A stretch of DNA of 64,000 nt from Sulfitobacter aestuariivivens (GCF_014763045.1 NZ_JACTAG010000001.1:1612001-1676000), one strand, 5' to 3'. Counted from the first letter of the stretch, positions 27,681-37,901 are shown. Made by a program: numbers and translations. Notes: a model not told the origin generated them from the letters alone.

Positions 27681-27815
27681 GGCAGCACGTTCCTTAACGA
27701 CGGCCCCCACCGCGTTGATCAACGATTATCCAGAAATTGTGGCAATTTCTGGGCAATTGCCGCGATTTTACCGCAAATATGCAAAAAATGAGGTTTTCTG
27801 CGTCCCGTCCCAAGG

Positions 27816-28685
27816 TCATTTGCGCAAAGTGAGTGTAGTCCAGTCAACAATGCTTTCACGGTGAACCAGATTGATGCCATTGCGTGCATAAACGCTGATT
27901 ACGTCATCGGCCTGCTCGTTCAAAATTCCCGAGAGAATCGCTTGGCCTCCGGGCTGCAGGGCATTGGCCATATCCGATGCCAAAGCGATCAGGGGCCCTT
28001 TGAGGATATTGGCAAAAACTATATCAAATGGGGCAGACGCGGCCAGCTCCGGGTGATCAAACCCCGCCGCCTCGATGCACCGCACGCGGCCTTGCATGCC
28101 GTTGGCTGCGACATTTGCTGCTGCGACCTCTACCGCCACCGCATCGATGTCACTGGCCAGCACCGTCTCGGGCCACACCCGTGCGGCCGCCATTGCCAGA
28201 ACTGCCGTGCCACAGCCAATGTCGACCACGTTGTGACCCACAACCCCCTGATCCAGCAAACGATCAAGCGCCAGCAGGCAGCCCAGCGTCGTCCCATGAT
28301 GCCCGGTGCCGAATGCCATCGCCGCCTCGATCAACAAGGGCAGTTTGCCCTGCGGAATCTTATCCGCATCATGGCTGCCGTAGACGAAGAAGCGCCCGGC
28401 CTCTACCGGGGATAGTTCGCGCCGCACATGCGCCACCCAGTCGGTCTCGGGAAGTTGCGAGACCACAAAAGGTTTTGATCCCAGTGCCGCCGCTAACACC
28501 GCCAGCGCGGTGTCGTCCGGGGCTGCTTCAAAATAGCCGCCCACTTCCCACAATCCGGATCCATCTTCCATTTCGAAAACGCCGACGCCGGTCGGTTCTG
28601 GATCAAGCCGTTCCATCGCTTCGCCCAATGCATAGGCCTGATCACGTCCTGCAAGGGTCGTCAGGGCAGTAAAAGTGGTCATCAT
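27816..28685 (-). CDS. prmA: PrmA, ribosomal protein L11 methyltransferase
   Basis: 289 residues. SAM-binding motif VVDIGCGT at about 153-160, preceded by the PrmA signature AMAFGTGHHGTTLGCL, and followed by VLASDIDAVAVEVAA and the NPPY-like FANILKGPLI. Trimethylates L11 in E. coli. Its start overlaps the stop of the MATE-transporter gene by four bases (ATGA), so it is translationally coupled to the two transporter genes. Confidence 0.94.
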   Translation of the reverse strand: MMTTFTALTTLAGRDQAYALGEAMERLDPEPTGVGVFEMEDGSGLWEVGGYFEAAPDDTALAVLAAALGSKPFVVSQLPETDWVAHVRRELSPVEAGRFFVYGSHDADKIPQGKLPLLIEAAMAFGTGHHGTTLGCLLALDRLLDQGVVGHNVVDIGCGTAVLAMAAARVWPETVLASDIDAVAVEVAAANVAANGMQGRVRCIEAAGFDHPELAASAPFDIVFANILKGPLIALASDMANALQPGGQAILSGILNEQADDVISVYARNGINLVHRESIVDWTTLTLRK

Positions 28686-30073
28686 CGTCTCCGGAATCTG
28701 TCGGGGTTCGGGTAGGGCCGCGGCGGATCGGCGTCAAGCGGGCCCGACGGCGGGGAATGCAGGCCATTGACATAGACCCAGCCCCAGAGGGCTGCGATCA
28801 CCCCCATCACCGCCCCCGCAACGGCCTGCCCGTAAATCACGCCCGGCGCGCCAAAGAGGGCCGCAAGCCACGAAGCCGCGGGCCAGCTGAGCGCGCCGTC
28901 CTTCAACCAGGTCAGCAGCGTGGACCGTCCGGGCTTGCCCAAATTGTTGAAAGCCGAATTGCTGACGAAAAGGGCGCCGATAAAGATAAACCCGCCTACC
29001 CCCACATAGGCGAAGGCCCATAGCACTTCCGCCCCCTGCCCGGTCAATCCAAAAGCCCGGATGGCGTAGGGTGTGGCCGCAAATAGAAGCGCCCAGGCCA
29101 CAAGCGTGTAGATCAGGCAAAAGATCAACGCATCGCGATAGGTTCTGCGCACCCGGTCCAGCGCCCCGGCACCATAGTTCTGGCCAAAGATGCCGCCAAT
29201 GGCCCCCGAAAGCGCAAAAATACCGCCGAACACAACCACCGTCAGCCGTGCCACGACGGCCCAGGCCGCCACCGCATCATCCCCAAATCGCGCCATCACG
29301 ATGGTCAGCAGGTAGTTGCCCGCTGGGGTCGACATCTGTGTCGCAATAGCCGGAACAGCGACCACCCAGAACGGCCGCGATAGCGTGCTCAACGTGCTCA
29401 GCCGTGGTCGCGCGACAAGTTGCATCTGAAGGATCGCGAAGTAGACCCCAAGCGCCAAAAGGGAGAACCGGAACAGCACCAGACCAATCGCTGCCCCATC
29501 CAGCCCCCATCCCATCCAGAAGATCAGGATCGGATCCAGTACCAGCAGGACCAGGCCCGAGAACATGGTGATATACATCGATTTGGCCCCGTATCCGTCT
29601 GCGCGCAGTGTGCCGGAACAGACCAGTGCGGCAGACATCGGCACCAGCGAAAAGATCGTCATCGCCAGATAGCGCGCGGCCAATCGCGCGGTTTCGCCCT
29701 CGGCCCCGGCAAACGCCACCAGCTCGTGGCGGAAGATCACAATCGCCGCAGACACCACGGCCAGCGTGGACATGGCCATCACAATCGCCGCCCCTGCCTG
29801 GCGGCGTGCCCGCGCACGGTCCCCTGCCCCGATGCTGCGCGAAATCAGCGCGGTTGCGGCAATCATCAGACCCACAGCCACCGAAACGGAAAAGAACTGG
29901 ATCGCATAGGCAAACCCGATGGCCGCAACCAGCCGCGCCTCCCCTAACTGGGAAATCCACAACAAGTTTGCCGCATCCACCAGAAACACAAAGGTGATCC
30001 CGAATGCCCCCGTCGCGGTCATCCGTGTCACATGCCCCATGGTGGACCCCGTCAGAAACCGCCCCTCGGACAT
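28682..30073 (-). CDS. MATE-family efflux transporter
   Basis: 463 residues from ATG 30073; the long frame beyond it is a shadow of the MFS gene. About 12 membrane segments. N-terminal half begins GSTMGHVTRMTATGAFGITFVF, typical of MATE proteins, with repeats in the C-terminal half (VPAIATQMSTPAGNYLLTIV, SGAIGGIFGQNYGAGALDRV). Exports cationic compounds or drugs using Na+ or H+; substrate unknown. Located two bases after an MFS gene and overlapping prmA. Confidence 0.9.
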   Translation of the reverse strand: MSEGRFLTGSTMGHVTRMTATGAFGITFVFLVDAANLLWISQLGEARLVAAIGFAYAIQFFSVSVAVGLMIAATALISRSIGAGDRARARRQAGAAIVMAMSTLAVVSAAIVIFRHELVAFAGAEGETARLAARYLAMTIFSLVPMSAALVCSGTLRADGYGAKSMYITMFSGLVLLVLDPILIFWMGWGLDGAAIGLVLFRFSLLALGVYFAILQMQLVARPRLSTLSTLSRPFWVVAVPAIATQMSTPAGNYLLTIVMARFGDDAVAAWAVVARLTVVVFGGIFALSGAIGGIFGQNYGAGALDRVRRTYRDALIFCLIYTLVAWALLFAATPYAIRAFGLTGQGAEVLWAFAYVGVGGFIFIGALFVSNSAFNNLGKPGRSTLLTWLKDGALSWPAASWLAALFGAPGVIYGQAVAGAVMGVIAALWGWVYVNGLHSPPSGPLDADPPRPYPNPDRFRRR

Positions 30074-30075
30074 CC

Positions 30076-31308
30076 CTACTCGGCCGCTTGCGCGACAGGA
30101 TGCGCAAAGATCGTCTCGCGCCCCGGTGCGGGATTGCGGGGGATCAGCAGCGCCAGCGTCAACGATACCGCAGCCATCCCCGCCGCCAGCAAAAACACCG
30201 CCGCAGGCGAGACCAGCCACAAAAAGCCAAGCAGAACCGGTAAAAACACGGCCGCGATATGATTGATCGTGAATGCCACGGCGGCGGTTGGTGCGATGTC
30301 CTGCGGATCCGCGATCTTCTGAAAATATGTCTTCAGCGCCAGTGCCAAAGCAAAGAACATGTGATCCAGCACATAAAGAATGGCCGCAATCAGCGCGCCC
30401 CAACCCAGCCAATAGACCCCGCCATAGGCCAGAAACACGGCAATCAGACCCATGTATTCAAACGCCAGCGCGCGCCGCTCGCCAAAATATCCGACGGCAC
30501 GCCCCATCAGGGGGGCAAAGATCATGTTGGCCACCAGATTGATCAGATAAAGCGTCGTGATCTCATGCACTTCATAGCCGAACCGCTCCACCATCATGAA
30601 GCCAGCAAAGACCATGAATATCTGTCGCCGCGCACCCGCCATGAACTGCAATGCATAATAGAGCCAGTACCGCCTGCGCAGCACCATCTTCTTGATCTGC
30701 GGTGTCGGTGCCTCGAACTGCGGATAGGCCAGCATCGCAAAGATCGCGATCACCACGGTCACGCCCCCGCCCACCATGTAAACGGTGTTGTAGCTCAGCT
30801 GCAGTGTCTCCCACAGCGCCATGATCGCCAGATAGGCAATCAGTGTGGCCAGCGACCCCGCCGCCATCAACCACCCCAGCATGCGCGGCGCATCCTCGAT
30901 CTTCAGCCACTGCAGCTGCAGCGACTGGTTCACCGTCTCATAATAGTGAAACCCGATTGAGCTGAGCATGGTCAGCGTCAGGATACCGCCCATCTGAGGA
31001 AACTGCGCGGTCAGAGCTGTCGCAACCCCCAGCAGGATCAGCGATACCATGCCCAAAACCTGCTCGCGCATGAAGATAATGATTGCGATCACACCCACAG
31101 CGAAAAACCCAGGGATCTCCCGGATGGTGTGCAGCAGACCAATGTCTGCCCCGTCAAAATCCGCCACCTCGATTACAAAATTGTTCAGCAGCGCCGCCCA
31201 GGTGTTGAAGGCAATCGGCATTGCCAGCGCCATCAGGAACAGCAACGCCACAGGCCGCCGCCAGAATGGCAGCTGCTTTGCGTCTTCAAGGGTAATCAAC
31301 CGGGCCAT
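30076..31308 (-). CDS. MFS transporter
   Basis: 410 residues, about 12 membrane segments with a basic loop between halves (TPQIKKMVLRRRYWLYYAL). N-terminus ARLITLEDAKQLPFWRRPVALLFLM. Substrate unknown. It is followed by the MATE gene with a two-base gap, so two exporter genes and prmA form one unit. Upstream lie a REP-like pair of palindromes and a small gene on the same strand. Confidence 0.85.
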   Translation of the reverse strand: MARLITLEDAKQLPFWRRPVALLFLMALAMPIAFNTWAALLNNFVIEVADFDGADIGLLHTIREIPGFFAVGVIAIIIFMREQVLGMVSLILLGVATALTAQFPQMGGILTLTMLSSIGFHYYETVNQSLQLQWLKIEDAPRMLGWLMAAGSLATLIAYLAIMALWETLQLSYNTVYMVGGGVTVVIAIFAMLAYPQFEAPTPQIKKMVLRRRYWLYYALQFMAGARRQIFMVFAGFMMVERFGYEVHEITTLYLINLVANMIFAPLMGRAVGYFGERRALAFEYMGLIAVFLAYGGVYWLGWGALIAAILYVLDHMFFALALALKTYFQKIADPQDIAPTAAVAFTINHIAAVFLPVLLGFLWLVSPAAVFLLAAGMAAVSLTLALLIPRNPAPGRETIFAHPVAQAAE

Positions 31309-31422
31309 GAACGACCCTTACGCCTCTCCCTGACAATTGGCGAGACCCTGCTGATGCACGCCCCACAAATCACCCCCGCGACACACCCCGAAATCTTCTG
31401 GCCCGAAGTATCCCGGGGGGTC

Positions 31423-31439
31423 CGGGGGCAGCGCCCCCG
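31423..31439. repeat. GC-rich extragenic hairpin
   Basis: CGGGGGC/GCCCCCG (31423-31429 with 31433-31439) with loop AGC. It lies 40 bases before REP-like copy B. No T-run on either side. Similar CGGGGGCAGCGCCCCCG elements are frequent in Roseobacter genomes in my experience. Confidence 0.55.
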
Positions 31440-31477
31440 AACGGGTGCGGCACAAGGCGATCGCTTATCGGGATGGC

Positions 31478-31512
31478 GGGCGGGGCGTCGTCGCAGACGC
31501 GCGCCGCTCCCA
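31478..31512. repeat. REP-like palindrome, copy B
   Basis: Begins GGGCGGGGCGTCG like copy A (11435-11471) and then differs at paired positions: the inner stem is CGT/ACG here against CGG/CCG there. The outer arm is less perfect, but GATGG/CCATC flanks extend it. Lies between the MFS gene and a small gene on the minus strand. Confidence 0.6.
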
Positions 31513-31547
31513 TCTCGGTGCCCCCGACGCCGCGAACGACCCGCACA

Positions 31548-31742
31548 TCAAAACCGCGCAACCGCCAAAGCCGCAGCGCCCGCATTCCCATGCCATTCTG
31601 GCCCAGCAGGCATGGGGTCCGTTCCCTGCGCAAACCAGATGAGCCCCACAGCCAAGAGCCCGCCAAGCAACAAGGCGAGCGGAACAGAGATGCCTCGGTG
31701 TGCACTCCGCGGGTGCTGAGCAAAAATATCCTGAACGGCCAT
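31548..31742 (-). CDS. Small single-TM protein
   Basis: 64 residues. The ATG at 31742 has a strong AGGAG six bases upstream, the main reason to accept it. One hydrophobic segment at about 20-38 (SVPLALLLGGLLAVGLIWFA) followed by a short Gly/Ala/Pro tail. No family recognised. Overlapping alternative frames lack ribosome sites. It lies between priA and the MFS gene. Confidence 0.5.
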   Translation of the reverse strand: MAVQDIFAQHPRSAHRGISVPLALLLGGLLAVGLIWFAQGTDPMPAGPEWHGNAGAAALAVARF

Positions 31743-31869
31743 AACGATCTCCTGTGATCAATCAGCGCCCCAAACCGGGACGACCTGATCCTCAGATAGA
31801 GATCACCGATCCATGTTTAAAATGAATGTTTAGCGTCGATACCATCACACATCATGATGCTTTGAACCC

Positions 31870-34065
31870 TCAATAAAACGACTGCGGATCGATATCGACC
31901 GCCAGCCTCAGTTCCCCCTTCAGCTTGACCTGCGCCACCCAACGGGCCAGCGCATCCTGCAACGGTACCAGCTTGTCCGCCTTGACCAGCAGCCGTACCC
32001 GGTGCCGGCCACGCACCCGTGCGATCGGCGCGGGCGCGGGTCCAAAGACCTGTGCCCCGATCTGCCGCAACGGCGCGTCCTGACGGGCCAGTAAATTCCC
32101 CGCATCAAATACCTGCGCCACATCCGGCCCCGACAGGATAATGCCCGCCATCCGTCCGTAGGGCGGCACGCCTGCCTGCTTGCGCTCGCGGGCTTCGGCC
32201 GCCCAGAACGCTTCTTCATCGCCCGCCAGAATGGCGCGGATCACCGCGTGCTCTGGTTGATAGGTCTGCAGCAGCGCCGCCCCTGGTGCCTCTGCCCGCC
32301 CCGCACGCCCCGCCACCTGCCGCATCAGCTGAAATGTCCGTTCCGCGGCGCGCAAATCCGACCCCATCAGCCCGAGATCGGCATCGATCACCCCCACCAG
32401 TGTCAGGTTGGGAAAATTGTGCCCCTTTGCCACCAACTGCGTACCGATGATGATGTCCGCCGATCCGTCAGCTATCCCTGCAATCTCTGCCTTCAACGCC
32501 CGGGCAGAGCCGTACATGTCCGACGACAGCACCGCGATCCGAGCGTCGGGCCACAGCGCGCGCGCCTCCTCGCCCAGACGTTCGACACCCGGTCCCACCG
32601 GCGCCAACCGATCTTCAGCGTCGCACGCCGGGCAGGCGGTGGGCATCGGCTTGGTCTCGCCGCACTGGTGGCACACCAGCCGCTTGAGAAACCGGTGCTC
32701 GACCATTCGCGCATCACAATCATCGCATCCAATCTGATGCCCACAGGCCCGGCACAACGTAATAGGCGCATATCCGCGGCGATTGATGAACAGCATCGCC
32801 TGCTCGCCCTTCGCAAGCCGCTGATCAACTTCCTTCTTCAGCGTGGCAGACACCCAGCGATCTGACGGCAGGCCTTCGGCGCGCATATCGATTGCACCCA
32901 TTTTTGGCATCACCGCGGCGCCATAGCGCGACGTCAGCTCCAGCTTTCGATACTTGCCCGCCTCTGCATTGGCCCAGCTTTCCAGCGACGGTGTGGCCGA
33001 GGCCAAGACCACCTGCGCATCGCAAATTGCCGCGCGTAGCACCGCCATGTCACGGGCATTGTACAGGACCCCGTCTTCCTGCTTGTAGGATGTGTCGTGT
33101 TCCTCATCGACCACAATCAGACCAAGGTTCTGATAAGGCAGAAACAGTGCCGAACGAGCCCCGATCACCAGTTGCGCCTGCCCTTGCCCGACCATGCGCC
33201 AGATCCGGCGGCGTTCGGTCATGGTAGCGCCCGAGTGCCATTCAGCAGGCTTGGTGCCAAACCGCTCCTGCACCCGGCTCAAGAACTGTTCCGTCAACGC
33301 GATCTCCGGCAAAAGCACCAACGCCTGCCGCCCTGCCCGCAGCGCTGCGGCCACGGCTTCCAGATACACCTCCGTCTTGCCCGAACCAGTGACCCCGCGC
33401 AGCAACGTGGTTCCGTACTGCCCTGACCTTACAGCATCCGCTAGTTGCGCTGCGCCGCGCGCCTGATCCTCGGTCAACACCTTGCCGGGCAAATCGGGAT
33501 CAAGGCGCGGAAAGGGCAAGTCGCGTGGGCTGTCCTCTTCGTGCACCACGCCCTGTTTGACCAGCCCCTTGATCACAGAAGACGTCACGCCAGCCATTTC
33601 AGCCAGTTCTTTGAGCGTAAATGACAGATCCCCATACTCCCGCAGCGTCTCGAGAACCTGCGTGCGCGCCTTTGTCGCCCGGTCCGGCGTGCCCATGCCA
33701 CGCCGGTAGATTTTGCGCATCGACGGCGGATCCCCAAGCCCCGGCGCCCGTGTGGCCAGCCGCAGCATCGCGGGCAAGGGCGTCAGCGTATAATCCGCCG
33801 CGCGGGTCAGGAACGTCTGCATCTCCGCGCGCATTGGTGCGACATCCAGCACCCGGATGACACTGCGCACACGTGCATAGTCAAAATCCCCCTGCCCGGG
33901 TCCCCAGACCACCCCCAACACCTTGCGCGGCCCCAGAGGCACTTCGACAAAGGCCCCCGGATGGCAGCCCCCTTCCGGCGCTTTGTAGTCCAGCGTCCGG
34001 CCCAGCGGCTGGGTTGTCAGCACGCCAACTAGATCACCTTCATCGAAAAATTCCGGGGCACTCAC
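31870..34065 (-). CDS. priA: PriA, primosomal replication-restart helicase
   Basis: 731 residues from GTG 34065, which gives the usual PriA length; an ATG 23 codons further up lacks conserved sequence. N-terminal DNA-binding domain, Walker A GVTGSGKT at 224-231, DEEH box (IVVDEEHDTSYKQ), the eight-cysteine zinc region (CRACGHQIGCDDCDARMV, CHQCGETKPMPTACPACD) and helicase motif VI QVAGRAGRAEAPG. Restarts stalled replication forks. It is divergent from the transaldolase gene. Confidence 0.95.
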   Translation of the reverse strand: MSAPEFFDEGDLVGVLTTQPLGRTLDYKAPEGGCHPGAFVEVPLGPRKVLGVVWGPGQGDFDYARVRSVIRVLDVAPMRAEMQTFLTRAADYTLTPLPAMLRLATRAPGLGDPPSMRKIYRRGMGTPDRATKARTQVLETLREYGDLSFTLKELAEMAGVTSSVIKGLVKQGVVHEEDSPRDLPFPRLDPDLPGKVLTEDQARGAAQLADAVRSGQYGTTLLRGVTGSGKTEVYLEAVAAALRAGRQALVLLPEIALTEQFLSRVQERFGTKPAEWHSGATMTERRRIWRMVGQGQAQLVIGARSALFLPYQNLGLIVVDEEHDTSYKQEDGVLYNARDMAVLRAAICDAQVVLASATPSLESWANAEAGKYRKLELTSRYGAAVMPKMGAIDMRAEGLPSDRWVSATLKKEVDQRLAKGEQAMLFINRRGYAPITLCRACGHQIGCDDCDARMVEHRFLKRLVCHQCGETKPMPTACPACDAEDRLAPVGPGVERLGEEARALWPDARIAVLSSDMYGSARALKAEIAGIADGSADIIIGTQLVAKGHNFPNLTLVGVIDADLGLMGSDLRAAERTFQLMRQVAGRAGRAEAPGAALLQTYQPEHAVIRAILAGDEEAFWAAEARERKQAGVPPYGRMAGIILSGPDVAQVFDAGNLLARQDAPLRQIGAQVFGPAPAPIARVRGRHRVRLLVKADKLVPLQDALARWVAQVKLKGELRLAVDIDPQSFY

Positions 34066-34164
34066 AGGTGGGACGTGTCCTTGTTGGGATTGAGGGTTTA
34101 AGACAAGCGACGCTTGCGCTAGACCCAAGATCAACGCTCACCCTTCCAAGCGCAAGGATTGCAC

Positions 34165-34818
34165 ATGAAATTTTTCGTAGACACCGCAGAAATCGACGCC
34201 ATCGCCGAACTGAATGAACTCGGGATCGTGGATGGGGTCACCACCAACCCGTCGCTGATCAAGAAGTCCGGTCGCGACATTCTCGAAGTTACCAAGGAAA
34301 TCTGCGATCTGGTGGACGGCCCCGTCAGCGCCGAGGTTGTCGCCACAGAAGCGGACGCAATGATCGCCGAAGGCCGCAAACTGGCCAAGATCGCCGACAA
34401 CATCGCCGTCAAGGTGCCGCTGACATGGGCCGGGCTCAAGGCCTGTAACGTGCTGACCAACGAAGGCAATATGGTCAACGTCACCTTGTGTTTTTCGGCC
34501 AATCAGGCGCTGCTCGCGGCCAAGGCCGGGGCCACCTTCATATCGCCCTTCATCGGACGACTGGACGATATCCACCTGGATGGGATGGAACTCATTCAGG
34601 ATATTCGCACGATCTATGACAACTATGGCTACGAGACACAGATCCTCGCCGCCTCAATCCGGTCGGTGAACCATGTGCAGGGTTGCGCGCTGGTGGGGGC
34701 GGATGTCATGACCGCGCCGCCCGAGGTGATCCAAAAGCTTGCCGGTCACGTGCTGACCGACAAGGGACTTGATCAGTTCCTCAAGGACGCCAAGGCGGCC
34801 AACATCAAGATCGTCTGA
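34165..34818 (+). CDS. tal: Transaldolase, short FSA/TalC type
   Basis: 217 residues from ATG 34165, with AAGGA six bases upstream. The short transaldolase subfamily: [29 protein letters not shown], the Schiff-base lysine in [15 protein letters not shown] (about residue 86), [13 protein letters not shown] and [11 protein letters not shown]. Transfers dihydroxyacetone units in the pentose phosphate pathway; some relatives are fructose-6-phosphate aldolases, and the sequence alone does not decide. Divergent from priA. Confidence 0.92.
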   Translation: MKFFVDTAEIDAIAELNELGIVDGVTTNPSLIKKSGRDILEVTKEICDLVDGPVSAEVVATEADAMIAEGRKLAKIADNIAVKVPLTWAGLKACNVLTNEGNMVNVTLCFSANQALLAAKAGATFISPFIGRLDDIHLDGMELIQDIRTIYDNYGYETQILAASIRSVNHVQGCALVGADVMTAPPEVIQKLAGHVLTDKGLDQFLKDAKAANIKIV

Positions 34819-34826
34819 CCGGCCAT

Positions 34827-34955
34827 TCAGGCCGCTTTCGCATCCTCGCGTTCAAGCAAGGCGCGCACAGCCGCGGGGCTCAGCGGAAAAAGCGGGTTCG
34901 CGACCGTCTCAGTCGTTTGCGGGTTCTGGGATTGTGTCTGTTGCAGCATGTTCAT
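34827..34955 (-). CDS. Possible 42-residue small protein opposite the transaldolase/DUF484 gap
   Basis: ATG 34955 to TGA 34827. It reads MNMLQQTQSQNPQTTETVAN, then a hydrophobic/proline middle (PLFPLSPAAVRALL) and EREDAKAA. The composition looks like a real amphipathic peptide, and codons end mainly in G or C. No convincing ribosome site is visible, and the gene is too short for statistics. No family recognised. Confidence 0.35.
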   Translation of the reverse strand: MNMLQQTQSQNPQTTETVANPLFPLSPAAVRALLEREDAKAA

Positions 34956-35128
34956 GGGACCGCACTAAATACGAAATGTGCTGCCGTCATGGCGAAACTG
35001 CGATGGTTTTTCCCCCCGCCTGACGCAGATTGGCCACATTTGCCCAAGGATCAGGAGAAATTCCCAATTCGTTGGCAGATTTCGGGCCCATCGGGTGCTA
35101 TAGACCTTTCAAACAATAAGAGACGTTT

Positions 35129-35836
35129 ATGAGCAGCACCCGACAGATCGATGATGCCCTGCGCGAGGCGATCATCACCGAACCCCAAGTCATTCTGGAC
35201 GACAACGATGTGATGCAGGCCCTGATTGCGGCCAATGAAAAGGCCATGGGGGGCAATATTGTCGACCTGCGCGGCATCGCGATGGAGCGGTTGGAAACCC
35301 GGCTTGACCGGCTTGAGGATACCCACCGCAGTGTCATCGCCGCAGCTTACGAAAACCTTGCCGGCACCAACCAGATCCATCGCGCGGTGCTGTGCATGCT
35401 TGACCCGATGGATTTCGAAGTCTTCCTGCGTGACCTCGGCACCGAGGTCGCTGATATCCTGCGCGTGGACGCGGTCCGACTGGTGCTGGAATCAGTACAA
35501 AGCGATGAAGACCCCGCAATCCAGCGCCTTGGAAATGTCCTATGTGTTGCGGAACCCGGCTTTGTCGACATCTATATGACCCAAGGGCGCGGTGGCCATT
35601 TCCGGCCAGTAACGCTCCGTGGCATTCAAGAGGGCACCACCGAGGTCTTTGGTGACAAAGCCAGCTGGATCCGGTCGGAGGCCTGCCTCAAGCTCGATTT
35701 CGGCCCGCGCCGCCTGCCCGGACTTCTCGTTCTGGGATCTGAAGACCCGCATATGTTTACGCCCCAACAGGGCGCAGATCTGCTGACCTTCTTTGCCGGG
35801 GTGTTTGAACGCACCATGCGGCGCTGGTTGTCTTGA
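35129..35836 (+). CDS. DUF484 family protein
   Basis: 235 residues. N-terminal helical part LDDNDVMQALIAANEKAMGG, a coiled-coil stretch MERLETRLDRLEDTHRSVI, then a GAF-like domain (FLRDLGTEVADILRVDAVRLVLE, GLLVLGSEDPHMFTPQQGADLL, TFFAGVFERTMRRWL). DUF484 proteins commonly precede xerC, as here, where the xerC start overlaps this stop by four bases. Function unknown; presumably a regulatory or sensory partner. Confidence 0.88.
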   Translation: MSSTRQIDDALREAIITEPQVILDDNDVMQALIAANEKAMGGNIVDLRGIAMERLETRLDRLEDTHRSVIAAAYENLAGTNQIHRAVLCMLDPMDFEVFLRDLGTEVADILRVDAVRLVLESVQSDEDPAIQRLGNVLCVAEPGFVDIYMTQGRGGHFRPVTLRGIQEGTTEVFGDKASWIRSEACLKLDFGPRRLPGLLVLGSEDPHMFTPQQGADLLTFFAGVFERTMRRWLS

Positions 35837-36786
35837 GCGCGCCAGCCAAAGCATACGACATCGGGCTGATCAGCCCGGCTGCGCGCGACGCACTGCAAAC
35901 ATGGTTAAATCAGCAACACGCCCTCAAGGGTGCCGCCGAAAACACCATTCTGGCGTATCAGGGTGATGTTACCGATTTCTTGGCCTTCATCACCCTGCAC
36001 AAGGGCGATGCGCAAGGATTGGGCGCGCTGGCGCGTATCACGGTCTCTGACATGCGCAGCTGGATGGCCCAGACACGCAGCACCGGCGTTGGACCGCGGT
36101 CCATGGCGCGCAAATTGTCGGCAGTCAAAGCCTTCTACCGCTGGCTGGCCGAACGCGAGGGGTTTGAGCCCACCGCCGTGCTGTCCACCCGATCGCCGAA
36201 GTTCCAGAAAAAACTGCCCCGCCCCCTGGCCGTCGATGCGGCCAAAGCGTTGATAGACTGTGTCGAGATCCAATCGGAGACGCCGTGGGTCTCGGCCCGC
36301 GATGTCGCGGTCCTGACGCTTTTGTGGGGCTGCGGCCTGCGCATCTCTGAAGCCCTTGCTCTCAAAGGACAGGACGCACCGCTCCCTGAGGTGCTACGGA
36401 TCACAGGAAAGGGCGGCAAAGAGCGGGTGGTTCCCGTCATCCCCGCCGCACGACATGCCATCAACGCCTATCTTGCCGCCTGCCCCTACCCGCAGGAAAA
36501 AGATGCTCCCCTTTTTCGCGCTATCCGGGGTGGGGCACTGAATCCGCGCGCGATTTCACAAGTGATGGCGAACGCCCGGATGCAACTGGGTCTGCCCGCC
36601 ACGGCCACCCCCCACGCCATGCGCCACAGCTTTGCAACCCATCTGCTGGATGCAGGCGGCGATCTGCGTGCCATTCAGGAACTTCTGGGCCACGCGTCCC
36701 TGTCGACCACGCAGGCCTACACAGCCGTCGACACCGCGCGCCTGATGGAAGTCTACAACCGCGCGCATCCCAAGGCTTCAGGCTAA
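35833..36786 (+). CDS. xerC: XerC, site-specific tyrosine recombinase
   Basis: 317 residues from TTG 35833, which overlaps the DUF484 stop. N-terminal SAM-like domain, then the catalytic domain: R170 in GCGLRISEAL, H261 and R264 in HAMRHSFATHLL, a second histidine in LLGHASLSTTQ, and nucleophile Y296 in TQAYTAVD. With XerD it resolves chromosome dimers at dif. The DUF484 link marks this as housekeeping XerC, not a phage integrase. Confidence 0.94.
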   Translation: MSAPAKAYDIGLISPAARDALQTWLNQQHALKGAAENTILAYQGDVTDFLAFITLHKGDAQGLGALARITVSDMRSWMAQTRSTGVGPRSMARKLSAVKAFYRWLAEREGFEPTAVLSTRSPKFQKKLPRPLAVDAAKALIDCVEIQSETPWVSARDVAVLTLLWGCGLRISEALALKGQDAPLPEVLRITGKGGKERVVPVIPAARHAINAYLAACPYPQEKDAPLFRAIRGGALNPRAISQVMANARMQLGLPATATPHAMRHSFATHLLDAGGDLRAIQELLGHASLSTTQAYTAVDTARLMEVYNRAHPKASG

Positions 36787-36855
36787 TTCTTTGCAAACAA
36801 CGCTTTGCGCAATTGTTTCATTCGCTGAGGCTAGATTGGCCATGGGCACCGAGGC

Positions 36856-37821
36856 TCACAAACGATCTATAAACCTCTGTGCGGCTTCTGCCGGATCAAC
36901 CGCGCCACTTGCAACATCATCGCTGAGTGCAGACAAAGCAGCCTTGGTATCCGGATCGCCAAGACGCGCCAAAAGCCGCTGCTTGACGTCTTCCAAAAAC
37001 CAGTACCGCGCCTGATCGGCACGGGTTTGCTCCCAAAAACCTGCGTCGCGCCGCCAGGCCGACAGCGTTTCCATCTCTGACCAGACCTGCGCTAATCCAG
37101 TGTCTTCCAGCGCACTGACGGTCATCGCCTTGGGAAAACCGTCAGGGTCTTGTGGGCGCTTGCGAAGCAGGCGCAACGCGCCCGCGTAATCCGCACATGT
37201 GCGCGTCGCTGTCGCCTTTAAATCTCCATCCGCCTTGTTGACCACGATGATATCCGCCATCTCCATGATGCCGCGTTTGACGCCCTGCAACTCATCCCCA
37301 CCCGCCGGAGCCAGCAACAACAAAAACAAGTCAGACATTTCGGCCACAGCCGTCTCTGATTGTCCCACACCCACTGTTTCAATCAGCACCACATCAAAAC
37401 CGGCCGCTTCGCACAGGCGCACCGCTTCGCGCGTGCGGCGTGCGACGCCACCCAGATGCGTCTGACTAGGTGAAGGTCGGATGAACGCGCCCGCCTCCCG
37501 GCTGAGCCGGTCCATCCGCGTCTTGTCCCCCAGTATGGAACCACCAGAGCGGGCAGACGAAGGATCGACCGCCAAAACGGCAACCCGCTTGTCCTGCGCG
37601 ATCAACATCATGCCAAAGCTTTCAATGAAGGTCGATTTACCCACCCCGGGAGTGCCGGAAAGTCCCACGCGCAGCGCCTGCCTGTCAGTTGGCAAGGCAC
37701 CCAACAGCTGCGCGGCCTGCGCCCGGTGATCGGCGCGGCCCGATTCAACCAGCGTGATCGCCCGCGCCAAGGCGCGGCGTTCGCCGGCGGCCACCCTCTG
37801 TGCCAGTTCGTCCATATCCAT
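36856..37821 (-). CDS. meaB: MeaB, GTPase chaperone of methylmalonyl-CoA mutase
   Basis: 321 residues from ATG 37821 ([10 protein letters not shown]). G3E-type GTPase: Walker [10 protein letters not shown], switch region [23 protein letters not shown], then ETVGVGQSE and [11 protein letters not shown] (NKxD). It loads and protects the B12 cofactor of methylmalonyl-CoA mutase (or ethylmalonyl-CoA mutase in this group). No mutase gene is adjacent. It is divergent from hrpB with about 80 bases between, and convergent with xerC. Confidence 0.93.
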   Translation of the reverse strand: MDMDELAQRVAAGERRALARAITLVESGRADHRAQAAQLLGALPTDRQALRVGLSGTPGVGKSTFIESFGMMLIAQDKRVAVLAVDPSSARSGGSILGDKTRMDRLSREAGAFIRPSPSQTHLGGVARRTREAVRLCEAAGFDVVLIETVGVGQSETAVAEMSDLFLLLLAPAGGDELQGVKRGIMEMADIIVVNKADGDLKATATRTCADYAGALRLLRKRPQDPDGFPKAMTVSALEDTGLAQVWSEMETLSAWRRDAGFWEQTRADQARYWFLEDVKQRLLARLGDPDTKAALSALSDDVASGAVDPAEAAQRFIDRL

Positions 37822-37901
37822 GGCCGCAGTCTTTAGTGGCACAGTTCGAAAAGTCCAGTACACACCCTTGGCGCGCCCACTGCGATACCCGATAAGACGT
37901 C

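Noticed and set aside
35833..36786. Tyrosine recombinase as sign of an integrated element
   Set aside because: It follows a DUF484 gene with overlapping stop/start, the conserved xerC context, and no att repeats, phage genes or tRNA are near.
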